Shown here piece after piece: positions 10,796 through 21,727 of a stretch of DNA of 64,000 bases. The first letter of the stretch is position 1. Every line of letters begins with the position of its first letter. The notes beneath the pieces are model-generated. The model saw only the letters and a program-made list of their open reading frames with translations, searched no databases and had not been told where the DNA came from. The stretch comes from Rhizophagus irregularis (taxonomy: Eukaryota; Glomeromycota; Glomeromycetes; Glomerales; Glomeraceae). The stretch is taken from NCBI RefSeq assembly GCF_026210795.1, contig NC_089445.1, positions 3,844,001-3,908,000 of the forward strand, in the 5' to 3' direction. Made by a program: the position numbers and the translations under genes.

Positions 10796-12687
10796 CCGTA
10801 TTTTATCGAAAATAAGCACCTATCAAAAATAAGCACCTCCCCTTATTTTGTGCGATTTCATGCAAAAATCAAAAATAAGCACCTTCAAAAATCAGCATCC
10901 CCCGGTATTTTATTAATTTTATTGACAATAGAAAAAAAAATAATTTTTAACTATATTGATTTTATTGACTTAGAAAAAAAAATAAAATTTAAACAAATAT
11001 TATTAATTTGTATCGATAAAATCAATTTCATCCATTTCCTCATTTTCATCTTGAAGTTCTTTAAGAAGTTCATCAATTTCTTCATAAACAAGATCATCTT
11101 CCGATCCATCTAAATCATTAGATATACCACATTTTTTAAAAGAACGGATAATAATATCATCCGAAATATTCTCCCATGCACGCTTAACCCATTTACAAAC
11201 ATCACTTATTTTAGCACGTCGAAGGTTTCCTGAAGTAGTATACCCAGCACCACCATTAGACATCCAGTGGTGCCATTCTTTACGGAGGTTGTCTTTAAAT
11301 GGCTTGTTGATTGCAACATCAAGTGGTTGACAAATGCTAGTCAAACCACCCGGAATTACTGCCAAATCAACATTAGTATCATGAAATGCGTTTTTAACAG
11401 ATTCTTCTAAATGTCCTCTAAAAGAATCATACACCATCAATGCAGGAGAGCTGGATTGACCGTTTGTCATTATTCTTGAACGTTTGAGATAATCAACATA
11501 CCGTTTCATTAAGTCTGTATTCATCCATCCACTCTCTTGGAACCAAACAATCACACCAGAAGGTGCTTGTTCTCCGCGTGGCATTTGTTTTCCTTTGAAA
11601 ATACAAATTGCCGGAAATTTAGTTCCATCTATTATAAATAAAAAAAATTGTTATTTTATTTAAAAACTAATAAAAACCATAAATTTAATGTAAATCTTAC
11701 CTGCGGCACATGTTAAAACTACTGTAAATCTGTTTTTTTCATTTCCTGTTCCACGAATATGAATTGTCTTATCACCTTTCGTATGAATGGTAAAATTTCC
11801 AGCCATGTCAAACCAGACAGGCGTTTCGTCCATATTAAAAATATTACACAATTCAAAAGATTTTCTGACCCTAATTCGAATGACAAATCTGCGAAATTTT
11901 TCCAATAATTCTTCTGTTTGTTCAGGTAGTTTTTGTGACACTTTTGTACGCCGCCGTAAAGCCAATTTATACCTTTTCATAAATGCAGATAACCAACTAG
12001 ATGTTGCCTTAAATGTTTCTATTGAATTACCATAGAGAGAGATCATTTCTGGCCGGTCTAAAATTTCAAACATTGAAATTCGTAAATTCACTGTGGTTAT
12101 AGCTAATGCCATTTTTCTTTGTTCCATAACCCATTTGTATAACTCCACTTCTGCTTCAGGATAAAATGCTTTTCGGCCAGAACCTACACTCATGTTTGTT
12201 GCTTTTGTTTCATCTTTCCAGTTTAAACTTGCTTTGACCCACCTTCCAACCATACTAGCATCAAGTTCAAAGTGCCTAGAAGCTTCATTTCTGCCACGTT
12301 CCTTAGCATAAGCAACGACAATTTTTTTTTGCTCAATAGAATACGAACTACGTTGGCGTTTTGAAACTTGTGGCATAGTATTAAAACAGGTTTGAAATTG
12401 TATGAAATTGTGAAAGTTATAAAAGTTGTATGAAAGTTATGAAGGTCGTATAAAAGTTTCGTGAAAGTTACGAGGTTACGCGAAAGTTATAAAGTCACGA
12501 ACGCGAAATAATACCCCTAATTCACATGGTGAAATTCCCGAATTAGTAAAAAAAATTTCCAGAGTGATAAAACCCCTTGATTAATAGATAATCGTATTTT
12601 AAAAAAAAGTCTTGAAAATAAACACCCCCCAAATTTTTCGTCCAGAATCCTTGCAAAAATGGGGTGCTTATTTTCGATAAAATACGG
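10796..12687 (-). mobile_element. Complete pogo-like DNA transposon
   Basis: 1,892 bp bounded by TIRs CCGTATTTTATCGAAAATAA / reverse complement TTATTTTCGATAAAATACGG, extending to about 25 bp with AGCACC, and flanked by TA target duplications at 10794-10795 and 12688-12689. Additional AAAATAAGCACC words lie inside both ends (about 10813, 10867 and 12615-12630) and may be subterminal transposase-binding sites. The element encodes one minus-strand transposase with an intact frame. TIR identity, intact ORF and intact TSD point to a recent insertion. It lies directly upstream of the SRPRA relic, whose recognisable sequence starts right after its right end. Confidence 0.93.
11003..12376 (-). CDS. 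pogo/Tigger-like DDE transposase, two exons, intact
   Basis: Exon 1 is 12376-11701 and exon 2 is 11628-11003, joined across a 72-bp GT-AG intron (GTAAGA..AATAG). The junction completes a GAT codon, giving 433 residues. Residues about 8-60 form an HTH resembling CENP-B/psq DNA-binding domains (SIEQKKIVVAYAKERGRNEA). Residues about 70-145 look like the second CENPB-type HTH. The DDE_1 catalytic core shows D183 (NMDETPVWF), D293 (MVYDSFRGHL) and D329 (QPLDVAINKPFK), a spacing of 35 between the last two as in pogo-type enzymes. The tail is acidic. It acts by excising and reinserting the element at TA dinucleotides. The start ATG is supported by the basic N-terminus and by lying just inside the right TIR. 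No frameshift or premature stop is seen, so the gene may be active. Confidence 0.92.
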
Positions 12688-12836
12688 TAATTTACTTAAT
12701 AGTAATATATGCAGTTATGCACCATTTGTTGGTCTAAATGATTATCATCTGCCAATCACATTTGCTGATGGTTTAAAAGTTATCAGCTTGTTTACATTTC
12801 TAACGAAAGGTGGAAATGTACTTTGGTCAAAATCTT

Positions 12837-12981
12837 GGGGTTCCTTGAGGGTGTATGATATTAAAGTACGAACTGTCCGGAATTAACGTTGACGCTATTA
12901 CTTGCAAGGGCATAACTCCTAAACTTCGAGCCAGTTCGTATGTTAATATCGTACACTCTCACTGTACGTTAAGGACGCCCC
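12837..12981. mobile_element. 145-bp hAT-like MITE inserted in the SRPRA relic
   Basis: Flanked by 8-bp direct repeats AAAATCTT (12829-12836 and 12982-12989). It begins GGGGTTCCTTGAGGGTGTAT and ends with GGACGCCCC. The two halves are complementary (GATATTAAAGTACGAACTG against CAGTTCGTATGTTAATATC). Removing it restores the SRPRA reading through WSKS into the TRITSFPTN segment, so it inserted into a recognisable coding exon. 8-bp duplications are typical of hAT transposition; the hAT relic at 1-1023 need not be its source. Confidence 0.9.
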
Positions 12982-14597
12982 AAAATCTTTACTCGTATTA
13001 CTTCGTTCCCGACTAATTAATTATAGTATTAAGTGAAGAAAGAGCTAGAGAAATATATATCAAAGACTCCTTAGGACCTCGAATATTTCGTATGCAACTC
13101 ACAATATCTGAGAGTGAAAGTGAAAAACACAATTTTTGTAATAGCTCAGTCAAAATTAATGCTAGAAATGTGATTACTTTCTTATCACAAATGAATATCG
13201 TGGTATATATCTAATAAAGTGTTGACTTTAGTAGTATCACCTATGATCTATGATTCTTAGTATTTTTTGATTGATTTATTGTAACAGGTATATTTTTCTA
13301 GGCTGCTTATCAAAAAATTCTTCAACTTGCATATACTGAAGAATTTCTAGAAATTTTGTGATAAATTTGTTAATCTCATTCGAGACGCTGCCCAACTTCG
13401 CAAATTCGATTATGATGATTTGACATAATATTAAATTATATCGAAGAAAAGGATTCCAAGAGTTAAAATATTCTTTAATAACGTTAAAATTCTAAAAATG
13501 AGGATAAGTACTAATCTAATTACCTGATTTATTATTTTTTAGGCTCACGATAAGTTATCTATAAAATTTAAAGAAATTGCAGAAGGATCAAAAAAACTTA
13601 GTAAATTCATATTACATTATCAGTTTGTTTTTTAAGAAAGATAAAATAAAAAATTCTTTCTCTATTCAGGTGTAAATGACTCTTACGAACCCGATTATCA
13701 GTGAAGATGAAATTACTCATAATATTCAAGACCTTCATCTACGTCGTGGAAAGCGAGGACACGGTTGATATAAACAGTCTGGAACTGCCGAACGATCTAA
13801 CGAATCTAATGTTTCATTAGAGTAAGTGTAAAAACAAAAGACGTATTTATTTTAAAAGCCTATTTTATTAATGATAATTGTTTATTGTATAATAGCGCGA
13901 TAAGAAGTAAGTTAGAAAGAAAACAATGCGTGTATGGGATGATAAATTGACGAAGAAGAGATGGAAAGTTTGGATTATAGTGAAGATAAAAAGTGATAGC
14001 GATAAATCGTCATCAGTAGATCCGCAAAATTTGGTTGACTTAGATTAATTGGGCCAATTACAAGTTGGAAGTACTCAAGATGACGATGAGTATGAATATG
14101 AAGAGGATGATTATAACGAAACAACACTTCTGCCAAAAAAATAGCAGATCTAGCATATTGTCATTTCTAAAAATATCACTGAACTGAAAGAAATTACAGA
14201 ACAGAATCTCGTTAACATTTAATTAAAAAAATGTTGCAGCTGATATTGCAGCTCATTTGTGATTCGGTTGTGAAAACTGGTAGGACAAAAGACTGAAAGC
14301 TTTAAGAGTATGTTATGAATAAATTTTTGTTTAATTTTGTCATTAAAATTAATTTTAACTTAAAAAGGAATTTAGTCAACTGTACTAACGTTCGTACTTC
14401 TTTTTTTTTAGGTGTGAAACAACGTATACTCACACCAAAGTCATCAGTTTATTTGCTACGTGATATTACGCAAGCTCAGTCCTATTCATGTCCTTGTACG
14501 ATTTGCTTTATTAGTAACGGTGGGTTAAATTTTGTAAGATAAATAATAAAATTGGAGACATGCTTACATACTTATCATTTATATAGGTGTTGGTAAG

Positions 14598-15846
14598 TGT
14601 TTTGCAAAAGGAACCAAAGTTTCAAAGTTTTAATGTATGATGGTACCCAAATGTCGAAGGGCTCAATGTGAGAACTCAATGTGAGAAATCAAGTTATGGG
14701 AGATGATGACAATCCAAGAACTATTCAGTTCACTACCAAAGATAGAAGCATAATGTACCGTGTTATTCCAAATATTAAGGGTCCTGCGAAATTTTTCGAT
14801 AATATATTATTGTACTCAAATTTGATGCCGAGCCATACGTGCGAAGTGAAGAAATTCCCATCGTAAATTGTAGTCCAGAGATTCGCCTCTTTTGGTATGA
14901 ATATGATGCAAGGAATATTATGATCATAAAAAGAATGATCTTTTTATTACGGTCTCAGCAAAGATTATAACCAAGAGAGTAGCGATGCGAGAAATGAGAA
15001 GACCCCCAGATTTCATTTTGGAGATACCAATTAAAGATTTCTTTGCCCGTCAGATGAAGTTATCTTATGCAAGGAAGATTTTAAGTGAAATTTTTGGAGT
15101 AAACTCTACTAATTCTCAAATTTCGGCTGCTTCATGGCACCATTTATGTCAATGATATTTAAAGGCTTTAGAACAAGTAAAACTATATCATATGATTCAG
15201 AATGGAAAATTTCATTTATGAGCGATAATGATATTGAAACCGGGTTCCTTGTCCATCTTCAAACGCTGGATATTTTAGACACTAAAAAAGTGCTACCATT
15301 TATTATGACTGATGAAATCTATCAGGTTTGACGAATTTTTTTTTTTATAATAATATTACTTTTAGCCGTTAAAATTGGTTAATTTTGTTCAGGAGAAAAA
15401 AATCAATTATGTTAATTAATTTTTTTCAACTTGAATAGGTTTGTTTACCTCTTGCTAGAATTTTAGACATTAGTGATCATTTACTTACTAGAAGAGAACA
15501 GAAATTATAAATTTTGTTTACGAGTACGATGTGAACAAATCTGTAAACCTGTAATCTAGCGAACTTATCAGGATATTATTCTACTTAAATAGTTGCAAAC
15601 ATGAAAGAGCGTTCAAATAATATAACGAACCCATCTTGTCGTACGATGATCAGTGGTAATAATTTTAAATAAACTTCCTTTAGTTGTCTCACGTAAGAAA
15701 GTATGATCATCACAAATTTAATCGTGATATGGTTTGGGGATTTAAAGTAGAAAAGTTGGCTTTGGTTCATAATATGGATCCAAGGGTGATAAAAACGAGC
15801 GCACAGACTTGACAGCGAGTCATAAATCTTTCCCAACGAAAAGAAT
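14598..15846 (+). other. Intein in the SRPRA P-loop, copy 1 (degenerate)
   Basis: Immediately after GVGK (14586-14597) the sequence reads CFAKGTKV, the block A start of Hint/intein domains, then in a shifted frame MGDDDNPRTIQFTTKD and SIMYRVIP, typical of the N-terminal splicing domain. A middle part (VAMREMRRPPDF, EIPIKDFFA, SQISAASW) and MSDNDIETGF / TDEIYQ are followed, across a GT-AG intron at 15326-15438, by LARILDISDH, which resembles a decayed second LAGLIDADG helix. The C-terminal part keeps GFKVEKL and, in another frame, SYYG..DKNERT. A GT-AG intron (15847-15959) then leads to STNL of the C-extein. The terminal HN of inteins is decayed here (the equivalent position reads RN). The identification relies on both copies together. 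Confidence 0.82.
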
Positions 15847-16760
15847 GTTGGTGCGATGAATATTGTTAGTCTTTATTTTATCTTTATTTAAAAATAAAAT
15901 ACATGTTTTTTTTTATTTATTTATTATTTATTAATTATGTATGCCTTCTCTTTTATTAGTCCACAAATTTGCCAAGACTAATTTGGTTAATACAAAATGA
16001 ATTAAAGGTCCTTATTAGATTAGGTGGCGTAGAACAATTAAGAATACATGTCAGAAATTTGAATGCATTGAGCCAAAATTCAAATGTTGAATTATATGAG
16101 TAAGATGCTACAGGGATAGCAAAGAATGTTATTAATTGCGGTAAAATTGAGGAGACATTTGTTGTTGGCATATATATATATATTTTACATTTTTAGCCAA
16201 AAACAAATTTGATGTTGTATTGATCGATACGATGGGACGCATGGAGGCGTTAGCGAAGGTACGATATGATCGAAATAATGTTATATTTTACATGATCTTG
16301 TTAATTATCTAATTTTTAATTTATAATATTAGTTGATTTCAGTGAATAATCTCGACAAGATGATATTCGCGTTAGTTGGCAATGAAGCAGTTGATCAACT
16401 TACGAAGTTGAATCAAGCTTTAGGATTTTTCTGGATCATGGAATGATTTTAACGAAACTTGATATAGTTGATGATAAGGTTTGGCAGGAATGATATTAAA
16501 AGTCTTCCAATTAACTTATGGTAATCAAACATTAATTTAAAATTTTTATTTTGAAACAGGTTGGGGCAGCCTTATCAATGACTTATACAATCGAACAACT
16601 GATTTTATTTGTTGGAACCGGACAGACGTATACAAATTTAAAGAACATGTAGCGATTATACACAACCGACGGTCTGAAAATTGGACATATTCGATCTCTT
16701 CTTAAGGCATGAAAATTTGGGGCTCACAAATTAGTCTGATTTAACGATGAACATGGTGAA

Positions 16761-17569
16761 CATTTAATATATCAAATTATCTTACAAGAATTTTTTATTT
16801 GAGAAAATTAATAATGTATTTTGTTTTGTTTTATTTTATATTTCTGTTAATTGTTTAATATCAAAAAAATTAATGATAGAGTGAATATTTGTGATAGGAA
16901 AAATACATGTAGTAGGTACATACATGCTGAATAAAAAAAAAAGAAATTGAAAATGAAAACCCAAATCAAATATCAATCAAGATCATGCATGGATATTTCT
17001 ATTGATAAAACATTTTGCCTTTATTTTTACTTTACCTCAATAACAGTTAGCTTTTACAAAAACTATAAATTATATAAAATAAATTTTATATATAGTATAT
17101 AGAAAATCTTAGATTTGTTTTTATATGTAAATCCAAATGAAAAGCTAAAATATAAGTAACATAAATTTCTAAAAAAAGGTAAAATTTTATTATAAATCAT
17201 AATCTGTTATAAAAAATCACTGATGGAAATATTACTAATATTTATTAATACAACTTATATTAATTATAATTAAAAATCATTATACAAAATTACAATATTT
17301 TTGCACAAATTATTGATAAATAACTTTTCCAAGTTATTATTATTAGGAATTATTTTAATTTCTTTTGCCAGCATAATCATTTGATTTTTAATAATAACAA
17401 TAGGTATTTATTTATTATTCTATTGATATTTGATATATCTGGTAGATTGAGCTTTAGTTGCAATAAAAGTTTTTTTACAATTTAATTTATGGATCTGCTT
17501 TATATATATATCTAGGGTTTTTTAAATATATTTATACTTGTTTATTAGAATTCTTTATAAGTCTAGATT
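16761..17569. other. AT-rich 3' flank of SRPRA copy 1
   Basis: No gene recognised. The segment includes short A/T repeats and no element boundary that I can define. Confidence 0.5.
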
Positions 17570-18050
17570 ATTTAATGAGTATTCAATAATTTATTTATCT
17601 AAGTAATTATAGAATAATCTTTTTTCTTTATTTTTATTAAATTATTAAGATTTAAGTTTTTCTTTTTATATAAAAAATCTATAATTCTTAATAATATCAA
17701 CAGATATTTTATTATTATTTAATGCATTCTAAGTAAGTGTAAATAAGTATTTTAATATTAGCTTAATAATTCAATAGCTTATTTATCTAAGTAATTATAG
17801 GATAAACTTTCTTTTAATTTCTATTAGATTATTCAGATAATAAGCATTTTAATATTAGTTTAGTAATTCAATAACTTATTTATCTGAGTAATTATAGAAT
17901 AAACTTTCTTTTTATTTTTATTAGATTATTAAGATTCAGATAATGAGTATTTTGATATTAACTTAATAATTCAATAATTTATTTATTTGAATAATTATAG
18001 GTTAACTTTTTTTTCATTTTTATTAGATCGTTAAAATTTAAAATTCAGGT
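17570..18050. repeat. About 100-bp imperfect tandem repeat, four units
   Basis: Four spaced copies of a segment containing CAATAATTTATTTATCTAAG, TAATTATAGAATAA, CTTTCTTTTTATTTTTATTA and GATTATTAAGATT, starting near 17581, 17768, 17868 and 17967. The units are diverged in sequence and spacing. No coding potential. Confidence 0.65.
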
Positions 18051-21000
18051 TTTTTTTTATTATATAAAAAATTTATAATTCTTAATAATATTAACAGGTA
18101 TTCTTATTAACATTTAATGCATTTAATAAAAAATTTATAAAGCTTTTTTATAATTTAAGAATTTTTATTAATAAGTAAAAAATAAGTTTAAATAATTTAT
18201 TTAACTATTAATATAAAATAATTTTAATAATAAAATATTATATAAAATAATATTTTCTTTGAATATAATATTTTTTTTTTAAAAAAAAAAATAGTAAGAA
18301 TTAATAATAAAATAATAATAAAATTTTTATTAAAACTATTATATATTTTAAAATATTTTAAATTTTTATTGATATATAGTAGTTAAATTTTAATTTAAAA
18401 TAAAAATAATATTTACTTTAAATAAAAAAAAAAGCTTTAAAATATTTAAATTGATTTTTTATATTAATTATAAAATATAATATTCTAAGAATTTTATTAT
18501 TAAAGAACTATTTTAATAATAAGTAAAAAAAATATATAATTATTAATTAATAAAATTTAAAGGTTAAATAACTATTAAAATCAAAAAAACCAAAATTTCT
18601 TTAAAAAAAATATAAAAATTGCAAATTTATAAAAATTGCAAATATTTTATAATTTTATAATTTTTTTTATTGAATAAATAAAACCCGAATATAATAATAT
18701 AATTTTTTTTTTTTTTAATGATTTATATATGCTTTATTGATATTAAGTTTATATACTATACAAACAAATTATCATGAGCTATATCTATCCAGCAGGATGT
18801 AATCATCAAAATACAGATAATAAAAGAAAAATAATAGAATAATAGTTGATACTATACCAATTAATTTGAACTACAAGATTTTGAGGTTTTTTTTTTTTTT
18901 CCAATTAATGAATTTAAGTTCAGAGTAAAATTAATTATGTTGTTATTAGATCTATTATAACATTGTTAATAATATTTTTTGTTTTCTTATATGCCCAACT
19001 ATACCACCAGTTATTACTAATTAGTAAACTCATCTGATCTTGAGCTTTTTTTCCCACTCTATAACACTTTGATATAATGTGATTTTCATTTAATGAATTT
19101 TCAGACTGTACTGAATCCAACTCAATTGATATAATAATATAATTAATAATTTTACTTTTTAATATTAAATAAATTATTTCTTCAAATTTTCAAATTTTCA
19201 GATATTTCCAATATTTTAATATTTTATAAAATTAATTTAATTAGAAAAATACTAAATTATAAAACTATAAAATTATATGATATTTAAATTTTAATATATT
19301 ACTGAAATTTAATAATTTTACTTTTAATAATAAATAAATTATTCTTTAAATTCTTCAAATTTTCAGGTATTTTCCAATATTTTATAAAATTAGTTTAATT
19401 GGAAAAATAATAAAACATAAAACTATATTATATTTAAATTTTTAATATATTAAATGTTATGCAATATTTCAAATTAGTAAATATAAAATAAATATCAAAA
19501 TTTATAGTACATATTGAAACTTATGTAAATTTTTTTTTATTTTTTTTATAATAACTGTAATAACCCATTTCTTTATAATTATAAACTAAATCTTTTGCTA
19601 TATTTTAAAAACAAAATCATTGGAAAAGAAATAAAAAAAAAATAACTGATCATCAATTTCAATATTTAAAAAATTTTTTTTTAACAAAATTTTAACAAAG
19701 TCTTTAAAGAATAACAGATAATACATTTTAATATATAATTAATAATAAATGAGATAATACAAATTACAAAATATCAAATATACCTAATTAACAAAATTTT
19801 AATCGTTTTACAAATTAAAATGAATGACTGAATGTTTAAATGAATATTGCTGCGGAATGTTTACTGTTACTGAAACACTTGTAATAGTGTAATTCATTTT
19901 ATTAAAAAAAGTTTCCATACTTTTCTATTTAATCATTTATAAGCTTTTGTTTTTTTTTCCACGCATTTCATATTTATTCTTTCATTATTTACGGTTGATA
20001 GGTCATTTGATTATTATTGTAAAAATAAAAATAGAAATGAAAAAATTTTTTTTTTTACTTTTATTCGTCCCTAAAAAAACATTTCGGATAATAAAAATCC
20101 GATTAAAATCATTAAAATCTTGGTATTTCTTTTCATTACCAAATCAATAAATAAATGAAATTAAAATTAGTAAAAATAACGTAATAAACCCAAATAATTA
20201 TAATATCATATAACAATGGACTCCGTAAAAGAAATTATAATAATTATAATAATAATTCCGAAATCATCGATTACAAAAAAAAAAAAAAAATCAATCAATC
20301 AATATTTATTTGTAGATGGATATTTTTTCTTTTTTGATCAGTTTATTTCATAAATAAATAATTAAAACAGATGTTCTAAGCAGAATACCGAAATGTATGC
20401 AAGTTGGCAATGATGATGATTATCTTAGCCAACGTGCATACAATTTCATTGTGCATTTATTCCATTAAACAAGTACAGTATAGTGTTATAATATATCTTC
20501 CTATATTAGGGATTTTTATTTTATTAAAATTGATAATTCCGATGATGTTTTTTTTTTAACAAAGGTTTTAGAATTTCGGACCGATTAAAACAGCTTAACT
20601 TTTAACGTAACGTAACGCAACGCAGCGTAGCGCACGCACGTACGCATGCGCACGTACGGGATTTTGCTATTGAATAGAAGAAAATTCCAAAAATTTAAAA
20701 GGGAAAAAAAAAAATCCCCAGATTTAATAATTTTAGTAATTATAATTAAAGTATTGTCCAATCGGATGGATATACAAGATATACAACATTTATACAAATC
20801 TATCTGATAGGCCAAAATCACCTTGTTTTTATTACCAATTAAAATAAATAAAATAAAATGTGATCACACGTAAACTACCAAATATAGTACAAAATGGAAT
20901 AAAAATGGGGGGATAAGGGGGGTGTCATGAATAAATGGGCGGATTTTTAATCGGTTGATAGAATGTTTTAAATGGGGTTTTCCTTTGTTTTCTATTTATG

Positions 21001-21322
21001 CTTAGTTAACAATGAACCCGTGACGTAAGCATTAGAGGCTATGCTAATTGCGGTGATTGCGGTGATATACCGAACTGATGTTATTCATTCACTCGTTATA
21101 TCTCCCCCCAAGTATTTTCCCCAAGTATTTCCCCCAAAAAATTTCTTCCACTAATTAGACTTGTCTAGAATTTCTTCTTTAATAACAACAAAAACAATAA
21201 ATCCAACAATAATGTAAACACCCCAATTTTTTTTTCGCTCAATGATCAACCTTTTTGTTTGTGGTTTTCTTTTCGTGCTCACTTCCACAACTTGCTCAGC
21301 CAAAAAGTTTAAAACCTAGGAA

Positions 21323-21367
<45 letters not shown>

Positions 21368-21386
21368 AAAAATAAGAAAAGAGAGT

Positions 21387-21418
<32 letters not shown>

Positions 21419-21541
21419 AAGAAAAAGTTGTTTAAAGTTTTGATTATTTAGGTTATTTCGTACTTCGATCAAATATTTTGTAGTAATTAATGCAAAAAGG
21501 CTACCTAAACCAGTTTTTTGGGAAAGATATATTGGCGGGCA
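18051..21541. other. Gene-poor AT tract
   Basis: Mostly A/T with runs of A or T. A roughly 130-bp segment is duplicated (about 19170-19300 and 19340-19460, sharing CTTCAAATTTTCAG and AATATTTTATAAAATTA). A short CG-rich block lies at 20599-20658, an (AAT)n microsatellite at about 21323-21362 and A-rich stretches at 21380-21425. ORFs at 18935, 19947 and 20585 have no coding character and are not called. Confidence 0.6.
20599..20658. other. CpG/alternating purine-pyrimidine island with dyad symmetry
   Basis: About 60 bp built of ACGC, GCGT and ACGT words, including GCACGTACGCATGCGCACGT, which is nearly self-complementary. It is an extreme local departure from the surrounding A/T composition. 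It could be a regulatory site, a Z-DNA-prone tract or a methylation target; no function is shown by sequence. Confidence 0.55.
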
Positions 21542-21709
21542 TTATTTGTGTAGCGGTCTGTGTTTGATTTTGATGTATTTGATGTTTGTTGTCAAAATAT
21601 TGATCTGATTATTCTGATGACTCATTGAGTGTGAACTCTGAGATGACTCGGAGACATTCCCCCAAAAACCAATCAAGCACATGACCAATATTAGAAGTAA
21701 AGAAAACAT
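21542..21709 (-). CDS. Possible small secreted peptide (55 residues)
   Basis: From the ATG at 21709 the minus strand reads MFSLLLILVMCLIGFWG, a good signal-peptide-like hydrophobic core, followed by a polar Ser/Asn/His-rich tail (SESSQSSHSMSHQNN) and a basic end, without cysteines. Small secreted proteins are frequent in mycorrhizal fungi, but this one has no recognised family. Six extra codons upstream are open only from a GTG. Chance ORFs with hydrophobic starts are expected in AT-rich DNA, so this is a candidate only. Confidence 0.25.
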   Translation of the reverse strand: MFSLLLILVMCLIGFWGNVSESSQSSHSMSHQNNQINILTTNIKYIKIKHRPLHK

Positions 21710-21727
21710 CTTTGTTGGGGTGGACAC

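Larger units (their letters stand above)
12690..16760 (+). pseudogene. SRPRA: Decayed SRP receptor alpha-subunit gene, copy 1, carrying an intein
   Basis: Colinear fragments of the signal recognition particle receptor alpha subunit: N-terminal SRX part SLFTFLTKGGNVLWSKS (about 12787); VLSEERAREIY (about 13030); AYQKILQLAYTEEF (13296); acidic linker with ISEDEI and LHLRRGKRG (13690-13770); LVDLD and DDDEYEYEEDD (about 14035-14115); helical N domain with AADIAAHLCD pieces (about 14230); RILTPKSS and LLRDITQAQS with TICFI (14420-14510); P-loop GVGK (14586-14597). After an intein come STNL (15960), VEQLRIHVRNLNALSQNSNV (16033), LIDTMGRMEALAK (16226-16260), LVGNEAVDQLTKLNQA (16372) and ILFVGTGQTYTNLKNM (16600). 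Several GT-AG introns remain. The frame is destroyed by many stops and shifts and by a 145-bp MITE. The intact protein docks ribosome-SRP complexes at the ER membrane; this copy cannot. A functional gene presumably lies elsewhere. Confidence 0.88.

Noticed and set aside
10769-11113. Plus-strand 114-codon ORF across the left end of the pogo element
   Set aside because: Overlaps the transposase C-terminus on the other strand and spans the TIR and target site; low complexity.
11787-12035. Plus-strand ORF antisense to the transposase
   Set aside because: Shadow of the intact pogo transposase exon 1.
15134-15331. Independent small gene (65 codons, minimal methionine start)
   Set aside because: It is a surviving open piece of the degenerate intein in SRPRA copy 1; the homologous segment occurs in copy 2.
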